Origin: Antitrichia curtipendula
Lineage: Eukaryota; Streptophyta; Bryopsida; Hypnales; Leucodontaceae
DNA: 64,000 nucleotides
Reading direction: 5' to 3'
NCBI GenBank assembly: GCA_951230915.1
Contig: OX579641.1
Location: 1,922,001-1,986,000 of the forward strand
Notes under the pieces: generated by a model
What the model was told of the DNA's origin: nothing
Database searches by the model: none
The model's input: the letters and a program-made list of their open reading frames with translations, nothing else
Shown here: positions 50,916 through 61,684 of the stretch, piece by piece
Numbering within the stretch: position 1 is the first letter of the stretch
How the letters are laid out: each line of letters begins with the position of its first letter
Program-made: the position numbers and the translations under genes

Positions 50916-53900
50916 CAGTGTTGGTCTGTTATCTAATTTTGGTCATACCAGCCGGTTCTAAATAATTAAGATTCCTTAGAAACCCAGATTAGTAGGATAC
51001 ATGGTATTACAAAAAATGCATTTTCGCAAATACAGTACTGATATGAATAATGTCATTTTGGGGAAATTCCAAACAGTATAAGAATATCAATATCGACACA
51101 TGAGATACCAGACAAATATCAACTCGGGTCGGATCTGTTTTACCACAACAACATTCTGTAGATTTCCAGAAGCTCCGGCACTAGAGAATACATTTTAAAG
51201 AAGGTTTCAAACGGGAAATTGTATATAAGAGGCCTGCTCTACAAAATCTGGCAACTGTAATCAGCCTGCCCGGTAAAATTGCTGTAAACAAAATCAGGCC
51301 TAATTCCTACAACTGCCACAAACCCAACACCAAACTGCAAACACTGGAAATCCTACTCCTCATCTTCAGCCTGCTCTTCAAAGTAACCAGCTTCTTCAAT
51401 CTCAGCTTCAGCTTCGTCAACCTTTTCCATCTCCTTGGCAAAATAATCTTTCACATCCTTGACCACCTCGGTGACCTCACATTCATGCCGAGAATCATCA
51501 GGCCAGTTCTTGTTGATCATGATCAAGCTATCCAGGTTATTCAAACCAAGGCGGCAACGACGCAAACTTGTAAGCACACCTGCGATGCTGAAAATCCGCT
51601 CCGTTTCAATCTGAGACCCTGGAATAGCCACAATCTGACGTGCAAGAAAAGAAACTGAAGGGAAACGCGATGCATTGAGCTTCCACCATGTTAGAGGCTC
51701 CTCCGCCTCTGGATGCACTATAGTGAGGCGCCGGAAAAGTGACAGCTCCGCAATCAGAATGCCCTCGCAAGCTTCTTCAGCAGACGCTGGAGCACCGAAC
51801 AGAATATTTGACGGAGCAGGATCAAGAGCTGTGGTTGGGGAATCACCAGGGTTCAAGAACTTGTGCACCTTCACGAGGTAAGGAATCAGTATTTTCCTGT
51901 CGTAGTCCTCCACCACTTGCTTCGCAGCAACAACTCCCACGTACTGAATGATGTACTCGAGCCCCTTGAATCGAGGGTCCAGCATCAACGACAGCATGTT
52001 GTGAGCTTGGTCTGCCACAAATTGCAGAGAGAATCGGAGAAAAGGCTTCATCACATCCACAGCTGTCTTCGCCATCCTTGCCTTCAGAATTTCAATCTCA
52101 GACTCAAAATCCCCCACCTGTAGAGGGGGAACTACGCTTGAACTCTGATCATAAACCCCCTGCAACTCAATAGACATGCGAAACGCAGCAGCTAGGGCAT
52201 CTGAAAGCAACCAATATCCACGGGTTTGATTTAACACACATTGTTGCACAACTGGGTTCAGAGTTTGAGTGACAGTTCAAGCCGTTGCCCATGTCATCCC
52301 GCTCGGAACGCGAGCTTGCAGCTTCAAGGACTGCCGCCTATAGCATATGCTGATAGCATCCGCATACTCCTGGGTCTCTTGGAAGAGCACCACCTTGGAG
52401 GCAAAGCGAGTCTTCACAGGTGTTTTTAATTTCCTGGTAGGCAGCCCCGCGTCGATGCAAGCTTTATCCCACTCTTGACGTCCCTTACCCGACTTCTTCG
52501 TCCAAGTGATGCAGGACTGCAAGGACTTCTGCGCATCCTTCAAGCTAACTTCCTTCATACCCTTGCACATCTGCTTGTCATTGATAGCGTATTGGCACAC
52601 CTGCAAAGCATATCGGCAGGCACATTCGCGTAAGGGCAATATTCATTAAAAAAACAACCATGCGAGATACACATTAACAGCCAATACGACACCAAGAGAA
52701 GAGGAAGAAAATTAAGAGTAAAAAAAAAAAAGTGATCACAATGGAAACTTTAGATTACCATTAAAAATAACCAAATAGAACTTGCATACCTTTGACATAA
52801 TGTGACCAAAACAGGCAGATGAAAAGGGTTTCGGTAACCCCAGAACTTCACACGACACTGTGAGCTGTAGAGCACGCTCAAGCGTTGCCAAATTGGCACC
52901 CTCATTCTTCACACAGGCTACAATCTTGTCAGTGAGCTTAAACTGCTCCAGCAACGGCTTCACGATCTCGACCAAAGCAGCTCCACTTGTATCCTGTGCT
53001 TCGAACAATCCCACTGTTACATGTCGAGGCACCCAGCCGTCATCGATGAAATTCACCACTAACGCAAAGGTGTCCCAGCCGGTTCGCGACATCCACAAGT
53101 CGAAAGTGATGCTGGCAGTCTGGCAACTGTCGATGAGCGGTGATACATAACGGTCCATTGTCTTCGTGAGCATCGCAGGAATGTGTTCGCGTACCAGCTG
53201 CTTCCGACTTGGGCAGACTACCTTCGGATCACGCCGCATCATCAGCCTCCGCAGCCAAGCTGATTCCACTATACTCAGTGATTCGTAACCCTTCGCAATG
53301 AACATGACCAGGTCTTCAAGAAAACGTTGTTGCTGCACGTCATTCTTCGCGTAGGGTTTAGTGTTCCCGAAGTAAGCTGTGATCGATGACGGTGGTGCCC
53401 CTTTGCGCTTCTTGGTTTTCTGCCTGGCTGTGTCTTCCTCCTCAGCCTTCGATTCCCGCACGTACCTTGCGAGCTCCTCGGCGTGCTCGTTCTCCATGTG
53501 AGTCTTCATGCTCGTGATCCCATGCGCTGGATTGTACTGCAGAATCCCCTTCCTCGAGCGAGTGCCCCTCCCGCTTAAGTTGCTCGATTCTGCTTCAGTT
53601 GGGTGACAAACCCAACACCTCAACTTCTGTGTCTCCCTCACATCGACAACCATATCCTCTCCCTTCAATCGGTAGAAAGCCCAGACGGCACTGCTACGAT
53701 GGTAGGGTGTCCAGAACTTGGCATTCGCCTTCAATGCCGCATATGAAGCCCGCCAAGCTGCTTCCGATTCCGCTGCCAGACCCTCCGAAATTGGCCGCAA
53801 AACATCATCATGCCTCGGGTTGCTCTCCAAGTCGATGCTCTCGGTCGGATCTGCAGTTTCAGCACAACTGGGTTGAATCGACGATGACATGGTGCGCAAC

Positions 53901-54367
53901 AACAATCACAACCCAAAACCCTAAGCTCCCAGCACAAACTCTAAACAGAAGATTTCCACTTGCTTCACAGAAATGCACGACACAGGAGGCATACCCTTTT
54001 CAAGCCGTTGCTGATTCCTCTCGATGCATTCGAAATCACAACCACTCCGCATCCTTCAATTACAGCCACTCCGCTCCACATTGAAGCACACTCTTTGTTG
54101 CATTAACAGGTACCCTAAACTCTTCACATCTCATAACCTACTGTACTTGCTCTCACAAATGCCGAAGGCTGGTTCCAATAATTGTACGCTTCTCGCGAAA
54201 CCCTACCAATCTGGTACGAGGAGCAATAACCCGTGTGCACATACACGACGAAGTATGAAGAAGCTTCGGGTTTCCTCGAGCACATATACAGAACAGGTCG
54301 GGTCCCTCATACCCTATTGATACCCTTCTTCATACCCGCCGAGAACCCTAATAATAGACCAACACTG
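50916..54367 (-). mobile_element. Complete hAT transposon (3452 bp) with TIRs and 8-bp target duplication
   Basis: Both ends read CAGTGTTGGTCTRTTAT inwards (17 bp with one difference). The target duplication GTTTAGAC is perfect at 50908-50915 and 54368-54375. Eight-base duplications and CAGTG-type ends are the hAT signature. The element carries its own transposase gene on the minus strand. It lies within the last large exon of the MULE-like gene, and removing it with one duplication restores the frame (LSK joined to PPVPDIW). The intact duplication indicates a fairly recent insertion. Confidence 0.95.
51353..53890 (-). pseudogene. hAT transposase, nearly intact, one in-frame stop
   Basis: Exon 1 is 53890-52790 and exon 2 is 52600-51353, joined in phase 0 (HIMSK|VCQYA) by a GT/AG intron at 52601-52789. 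The total is 782 codons plus stop. The ATG at 53888-53890 (MSSSIQPSCAE) is the first in frame. A BED-type finger lies near residues 85-150 (RCWVC ... HMENEH). The RNase-H core starts with ASITFDLWMS. The position where the second Asp is expected reads VKNEGANL. The C-terminus carries the hAT dimerisation region (LTWWKLNASRFPSVSFLARQ, then GSQIETERIFSIAG). A TGA at 52277-52279 follows MTWATA and precedes TVTQTLNPVVQQ. Unless it is read through or edited, the product is truncated before the dimerisation domain. An acidic tail ends the protein. Confidence 0.88.
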
Positions 54368-57300
54368 GTTTAGACAACACCCACTTCCACTTCGTCCCCT
54401 TCACACAACGTTCTATATCATCATTGCAAAAATAGAACTCCATACGCTTGTTTTTATTTTTCTTGTAATTCACCATCATACCTGTATATGTTGGTGCGGC
54501 TGTGTTGACGCTATTTTGGACAATCCTTGTTGTGCATTTCTTCTTTGTATTCGCTTGAAGGGCAAAACATGCCTTTGCAGATGTTTGGGGAAGTCTTGCA
54601 ATGTGCCAGGTCAGGACATCACAGTCGGTCTCTTGGATACATGATACATGGAAGGAAAGACCTAGAGTACGGCACTGGGATTCCTGCCACGTTTTAATAA
54701 ACAAGGGTACGTCTACTTCCACAGTTGGGCACACATCCTCTACAATTGGGGTTAGAGAAGGAGTACTTGTGGAAGCCTTCCACGATCTTGTCTGTACTCG
54801 GGGATGTGAGAAGTTCAATTTATCCGGTCTATGTGAATCATGCTCGCATCCCAAAGGGTGGTCTGCCTTTCTTTTCTGTGATCCAAATATTTCTTCACCT
54901 TCAAAATGAGGCTGTCTACTAAAAAATTCTTGAACTGATGGAAGGCTTGAAATAGCTTTAGTGAGCACCCTCGGATTCCCGCTTCGTTGAGCTGATCGTT
55001 GGGCAACGCGGAGTAGTAATTCTTCCTTTCCAGGACCCGTCCCCGCATCTCTGCCTTTAAGGTATTGGTAATACCTTACCATCTGCATAAATGCTCTGAC
55101 AAAATCATCAACAGTGGCAATGTATAAATCGTTCCCACGATTTCCAGACTGTTGAAGCCACTTATTGTGTACAGTCTCGGCGAGGTTGCACGAGGGCATC
55201 TCGGCCTTCTCCGTGTCAAACAGATCCTGAAGACATCGGAAGCATGTCAAATTAGTATAAACGACTAACATCATTAATTCACTTGCCACTTGTCAAAACA
55301 TAAAAATAAGACTTGCTGAAAAAATACACTTACCAGTTGCATGAACCCCCTCCATTGTCGATAACAAAAGTGCCAAAATGAGAGCCAAAGTTCCAAACAA
55401 TGTAGGCCTTCTTCAGTTGTGGCACCGGATGAGGTCCACCATACTTTAATCGCAAGGTAACGTTCTTCAGATTGTTCTGTTGAAATGGCATTTTTGTACT
55501 GTTTGCATAGAAGTCTGTGTTAATCTTGTAAGTCCGCCCGTATATCAGCCTTTGTATGCTTTTCCATGGATTGGGTCCAATGAAAAAGGCAAGTCCGCTC
55601 TCGATTCTCCATGGGTACACTAGTGTCACCTGATCCGTAGATAATTCATACCGCATTCCAATTTGCTTGGGCACTATTTGCCATGAACCCTTTGAACTGA
55701 GTTTTCGGGACCCCATGTCTCTGCAGAACTGAATTTAGGTTTGTCCAGAATATGACTTGTGCAATATAGTCTTCTGATTGCATGTCGCACATGGCAATGG
55801 TCATTACTCGACAATATACACTGTCATAAACGTGGCATGCCATGGTAGTCCATCCTTTTACCCGTTTCACATGATCAAACATCATCCAAGCATTCTGGAG
55901 GTCACCACCACTTTGCATACGCTTGACCAAGTCTACTCCACTGCCTGACCTACTTCCGACATTTTGAAGACAAAGACCTTGTCCTTGTCAGAGCCTTGAC
56001 CTAAGAATTTGCTCTCTTGAACAAATGCCCAAGTACTTGCCCCCCGCAACTTTGTTATGCTATCCATAACTCCAAACCTCCTCAGGTACTTGAAAGAAGC
56101 GACCTCGTTACAAATATTGGGTGAACTGAAATATTTACATTTATCCAAGACAGGTACGAGTTCTTCAATATTCAAAGTCTTCTGCAATTCTCCATCAGGG
56201 CGTAGAAGAAGTTCACCCAACAGTTCTTTTGTGGCCTCCAAAACAATGGCTGAATTTCTGCCAATTGGTGTCTTCTCCATTTGATCTCCTATTAGGCTTC
56301 GAGTCCTCTCCTTCATGTCGCGAAGCTCACCATCCTTGACGGGATGCTGATGATCGCCGAGATGAACAAATGCACGAGTTATAAGCGGATTCCCCAAGAC
56401 GTAATACACCCTCACAGCGCAACGAGATATACAACTTGGCGCTTCCTTACAAATCTTGCAGACAAGGGTAGAGCCAGTTGGATGTGGTACTCCAATATCA
56501 AGCGGGCTAGGAGAGAAGCCTTCCCACTCCAACTTGTTTACTGGATTTGTTCTTTGCACTCGACCCAAGTACTCGCAATTCTCGTTCTCGCATCTGAGAT
56601 GACCGACACATACGGAGGTACGAAACGACAAGCCATGACTGTTTGTTATATTTGTAGTAATCGTTTTCGTCCACAAATGACCATCGTACCTCTTATCCAT
56701 ACCAATCATTTGTTTTGCATATGATGGAGCCCCCAACGAATCAACGGCTGGTAATTCAAAAATAACGTCGCCATTGAAATTCGAAGGAAGCACTGTAACC
56801 TTGTGTGTTGTAATTGTGTTGTAATCTATTTTAGACATAGCATTTCTACATCCCTTCCGTCCACGAAGTCCTTTCAAACAATCAATTACCAATGCTACAG
56901 AAGCAGTTTTGGTACTGGGAATCATAGTAACAATCTGCTCTCCCAAATTAGAACTAGGGACTGGAATATCTGACGAGCGATCCCATGCTTTCAAAGTTGG
57001 TTCCGTGTTCTTAGTGTCAGAGTTATCGCTGAGAAGGATTACTGTGAAGACACCAGGCTCAACTTTAGGAACCTTCATAGGTGGCGTCTGAAATGACGAA
57101 GAAGAAAAACGCTGATCAAGCACTAAGTCTGCGGATTCCGACCGATCAGAATTACTTACCCCATAGGCCCTATATTTCCCAGCTTTCAAGTGCCACAATC
57201 TATTCACGCCTTCCAAAATAGGTACTTGACCGACAGTGTGAGTTAGGACCTTCGTCTCTACATCAGATATTTCTTCATCGATATGTAGAGAGTCTGCATG

Positions 57301-57426
57301 TAAGTTAAATCTAATACCCAATCGAAAGGCGGACACCGCAGCGAGACCATTAAGGTCCAGTGGAAACAGTATAGGAACCCCATCAGCGGCGCCATTCACG
57401 ATCACCATGTCCAGAAACTCTGACAT

Positions 57427-59054
57427 CGCTAAATATTCCAATTCATAGCATCGACACAAACAATCTCACGATCACCATGTGACGCTCTCTAATACGTAAA
57501 CTACGAACTCATAGTCCATGGAGGTACATGAAATAACACAGCAAGAAAATAAACTAAATCCTGCATACCGGACGATGCGGAGGATGATAGTTTATCTATA
57601 ATTTAATGAAACCAATATTAGAAATGCCTCATTACACAATTTTGGCGTTTCGGCCGTCATTATATATAATGACATTTATAATTAATTTTTGACCTCACTA
57701 GAAGTAACAACTGAGTTGGTTAAGAGGATTTCGGCCGTCCTACAAAACTAAGAATATAGACTCCTCCAACGTTAACATGTAAGCACATTGTATGCAATAA
57801 AATATAACCGAAACATTTGTAATAAAGATCAAATTCTATGACAAGGCAACCTTCCGAAGAGGCATTGCAATTGAAAAATGGATATCCCGGCCACTAATTA
57901 GGACGGTAGGCATTAACTTTTGTTCCCACAGTGATGGTACGAAGCTAATTAGGTAACAAAATACAATAAATGTTTGACAATAATTAAATACAATGTCAGC
58001 TTTCTCCAGCCAATCATTCGACAATCAATTACTTCAAAAGATGTATTTAAAGTGATAAACAAGGGAATCCTGACGGCTATGCGTTAAGATACACAAGCAC
58101 GGAAGGAACATGAATTACTAATATCCATCGTCATGAAGATGCATATTATGTGATATACTATTTTATTTGCTACTACTAACAAAACTGTGACTTTATCGTT
58201 TGAGATGAATACAGTTCGATCATTCATATCAACAACGACCCAGGAGTATTTAATGTGTATGAGTAATCATTATATAACATCTTGAACTACCCCAACATTA
58301 TTCGACTATATGTGGGGGACCCTGAAGGCCATACCCTTCGAACAACTACTACTGTACATCAAAGGAATCTGGATCAGAAACAAACGTTACAGCATAAATG
58401 CCAATATCCATGAGTGTAATCGTGTCGAGTATGTTCGACACTGTCTATGCATGTCCATCAGGGTTGATAAGGATTTCATCACTGTAGTAAGAGACCATTA
58501 CGTAGAACTTCTTATTAGAATTTGAGAATACAGTAAATACTATTAAGTGATTCTATCAACTGATTATTAAGGCTAATATCATTAATGAACTTGTAAACTT
58601 ACAACATTATAATCGTTTTATAAATTATACTAATTGAATCACTGACACACTATCGACAAAATTTATCCCCACAGACAGAAGGCACAAGGTATATGGATTA
58701 TCCATTACCTTAGGAAACAACGGATGGAGAATTTAAGGACTGAGAAATACTGAAACACCGTTAGAAAAATCCAAGGTAAAGTCCATCCAAAGGACTAATG
58801 ACGCACCAGTTCTCCCAGGAAGTCAAGGTCAGGAGAAAGGCAGGGGCAACCGGGAAGTGTGCGACGGCGGGGATCTAGCTGGCGCGTCGGGGACGACACG
58901 AGCGGTTAGGAACGGCGGGGAAGAGAAAGGCAGCGAGGAAGCCCGGACTGGCGCAGCGGTGCAATCCTTTCGACCAAATTCTTCTCCTTGCGTTTCTGAT
59001 TTCCGACGTCGTTGGAGCGTGGACTATCCGAAGTTGAGTGCGAGCAAAGCAAAT
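57427..59054. other. Divergent intergenic region between the MULE-like and ParB-like genes
   Basis: AT-rich to about 58,780, then GC-richer towards the plus-strand gene. Two copies of 'atttcggccgtc' occur at 57,647 and 57,729. ORFs at 57836-58024 and 58310-58525 are not recognisable. If the two flanking genes belong to one element, this would be its shared promoter; the sequence does not show that. Confidence 0.35.
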
Positions 59055-61508
59055 ATGGATGGGGTTCACAACTTACGGTCAAGGGCGGGGAGGTCAAACG
59101 CAATCCCAGGACCTTCGGCAAACTCGGCACAGGCAGTAGTGCGTCTAGAAGAAGCCTCTCCTCGGAACCAGGTAAGGGTTTTGAACTCTCAACTTCTCAT
59201 CCTGTCTCGCATCCAAGACTCAATACGTGTCGTCCACGACCTGAATGGCTGAATCCAGAGACAGGTCTTATTAGGGTTTAAGGCAAGCCCAATCCGCTCT
59301 ACTCAAGGCAACTGGTCACCTCAGCGAGCAGGGGCCAAGCCGGCCAAGCGTATTCTTATCTTTTTTTGTTTGTATTACGTGATAGGGTCACGTTCTCTTT
59401 AGTTTTGTATTAGTGCTGCATGGCTTGGTCATGGGGGACCTTGTCTCGGCCCCGAGAGAAGACATAGGGTCATGGGGTCATGCATAAATTTCGTTGATCG
59501 GTTTGGTTTTGGTGACGGAGCTGAGTCTCGTTCGGGAAAACCACCCGCTCCCTGTGACCATCTGGTCACCGCACCAGAGAGCGAGCCATGCCTGCCAATC
59601 CCTTTTGGATAAATTTTTTTTTGGTTTCGTCTATTTGTTTGATGTCACGTTCTCTTCAGTTTTGTATTAGTGCTGCATGGCTTGGTCACGGGGGACCTCG
59701 TCTCGGCCCCGAGACAAGACACAGGGTCACGGGGTCATGCATAATTTTTTTTGATCGGTTTGGTTTTGGTGACGGAGTTGAGTCTCGTTCAGGAAAACCA
59801 CCCACTCCCTGTGACCATCTGGTCACCGCACCAGAGACCGGACAAGCCTGCCAATCCCTTTTGGATAAATTTTTTTTTGGTTTCGTCTATTTGTTTGATG
59901 TCACGTTCTCTTCAGTTTTGTATTAGTGCTGCATGGCCTGGTCACGGGGGACCTCGTCTCGGCCCCGAGAGAAGACACAGGATCACGGGGTCATGCATAA
60001 ATTTCCTTGATCGGTTTGGTTTTGGTGACGGAGCTGAGTCCCGTTCGGGAAAACCACTTGCTCCGCTGTGACCATCTGGTCACCGCACCAGAGACCGGAC
60101 AAGCCTGCCAATCCCTTTTGGATTAATTTTTTTTCGGTTTGGGTGATTTGTTTCATGTCACGTTCTCTTGAGTTTTGTCCTAGTGCTGCATGGCTTGGTC
60201 ACGGGGGACCTCGTCTCGGCCCCGAGAGAGAACACTGGGTCACCGGGTTATGCACAAATTTCCTTGATTGGTATGCGTCCAACTGACGAAGCTGAGTCTT
60301 GTTCGGGAGTTCTCACCCGCTCCTCTGTGTTCTGGTGGTCACCGTGCAGAGCGGGGGCCAAGCCTGACAAGCGAGTTCGCATTTTTTTTTTGGTTGTATT
60401 ACGTGCTATGGTCCCGTCTTCTTGAATTTTGTCCTAGTGCTACATGGCTTGGTCACGGCGGACCTCGTCTTGGCCCCGAGAGAGAACACTGGGTCACATG
60501 GTTATGCACATATTTCCTTGATGGGTATGCGTCCAACTAATGGAGCTAAGCCTTGATCGGGAGTTCTCACCCGCTCCTCTGTGTTCTGGTACGTGGTCAC
60601 CGCACTAGCAGGCGGTCCAGGAATGCGAAGCACTTTTAGATCACTTGGTCGATTTGCTTAATGTCACTTCCTCTTGAATTTCGTCCTAGTGCTGTATGGC
60701 TTGGTCTTGGTGGACCTTGTCTCGTCTCCAAGATGACACACGGGGTCACGGGGTCATGTATATATTTTCTGATTGGTTTTGGTACACTTGATGCAACTGT
60801 TTCTTGTTCGGGAAGCCCCACTCGATCCTCTGTGTTCTGGTGGTCACCGCACCAGAGAGCGGGCCATGCCTGCCAAGCATGTTCGCTTTTTTTTTTTTTC
60901 ATTTGGTCGATTTGTTATAGTCACGGCCTCTTATATTCGGTCTCTTTATGCTGCTTGGCTTGATCACCGGGAACATTATCTCGGCCCCGAGAGGGACTCT
61001 GGATGCATGTGCTCATGGGTCAAATATAGTTTCATTTTATTCTTATGTCCGACATACCTGCTTGTCCTACACAGTTTTGTCTTTTTTTTTATCCGCGTAC
61101 TAATTGTGTGGTCTTCTCCATTCTCTATATTGCTAGCAGGTGCGGGCTTCTGAGGATTTAATGCAAGAGGATACTGGACCGGCTGGTGTTACAGTGGTCC
61201 ATTTAGCCGGCACAGAAGTTGGTGTCCCTGAGCTACCTGAGGAGGTTCCCATGGCAGTGGTAAACCTTGACAATCTATTACGTGACCTAGATCAAGCATT
61301 GGATGATATGTATAGGGATGGTCGCATGCCCCCTCCTGAGTCTACTTGTACTTCACTGGGATCCAATGATGTTGAAGTTCATGACTTCTGTATATGTAAT
61401 CATCAAGATGATGAGGTTACCTCTGCAGTAGATGGAGACAAGGACATTTATATCTTGTGCTGTGGAAACTACAGATCCTTAGCAGAGAAATGCATATGTG
61501 GCATTTAG
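59055..61508 (+). CDS. Two-exon ORF upstream of the ParB-like gene, unknown function
   Basis: Exon 1 is 59055-59171 and exon 2 is 61140-61508. The donor is CCAG|GTAAGG and the acceptor gctagcAG|GTG, and the join is in phase 0 (SPRNQ|VRASEDL), giving 161 residues. The frame is also open upstream of the ATG to about 58857. The translation is acidic, with AVVNLDNLLRDLDQALDDMY, possibly helical, and a Cys-containing tail (FCICNHQ ... ILCCGNYRSLAEKCICGI). A strong donor (CCA|GTAAGT, 61558) lies 50 bases after the stop. The exons may therefore be the 5' part of the next gene's transcript, either as a long leader with a uORF or spliced into it by a donor that I could not identify. I recognise no family. 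Confidence 0.5.
59300..61060. repeat. Minisatellite array, about 7 copies of a 255-bp unit
   Basis: The anchor gtcacgttctctt or its variants occurs at 59388, 59644, 59900, 60157, 60412, 60663 and 60920, giving spacings of 256, 256, 257, 255, 251 and 257. Units also share 'tagtgctgcatggcttggtca', 'ctcgtctcggccccgagag' and 'ctgtgaccatctggtcaccg' in substance. The first three or four are very similar and the later ones diverge. The ORFs seen here are repeat translations, not genes. The array fills the predicted intron 59172-61139. Confidence 0.93.
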
Positions 61509-61684
61509 TTTGTTTTATTGGGGGGCCGTGGTTGAATCTCCTGGATTGTTCAATCCAGTAAGTTCATTCTCTTGAGGATATAAACAAGGTTTATCATTGG
61601 CTCACACACCCATAAGTCTACCATTCATTGATTGGAGTAATATCTGTATTTATTAATTTTGTGTTTCATGTGTGTGGCTAATAT

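Larger units (their letters stand above)
49360..57426 (-). pseudogene. MULE-like transposase gene, interrupted by two later insertions
   Basis: Start ATG at 57424-57426. Pieces: 57426-55334 (with a frameshift near 55936), an intron at 55227-55333 (ctg|GTAAGT ... cttcAG|gat, phase 0), 55226-54376, then the hAT insert, 50907-50570, then the TTAA insert, and 49628-49360. The N-terminal part has a WRKY-GCM1/FLYWCH-like zinc-binding arrangement (C-x4-C, C-x2-C, then HLGDHQHP). The core has MFDHVKRVKGWTTMACHVYD and GFMANSAQANWNAV, then ERTCLFHWTQ with C-x2-H. The C-terminus has a SWIM-type finger (FPECTCPYF ... QWSNCKHIYF). Within the core are TGA at about 55639 and TAA at about 55518. The Asn in MANSAQ sits where I would expect the second catalytic Asp. 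The domain order fits Mutator-like transposases. Family naming is by eye. No TIRs were found. Confidence 0.7.

Noticed and set aside
55330..55716. A 128-residue ORF on the minus strand (MGSRKLSSKG...)
   Set aside because: It is a shadow frame over the MULE-like core. The true frame, with GFMANSAQANW before and ERTCLFHW after the TGA, is the neighbouring one.
59588..60540. Several ORFs with repeated peptides (FWINFFLVSSICLM)
   Set aside because: Translations of the 255-bp minisatellite, not genes.
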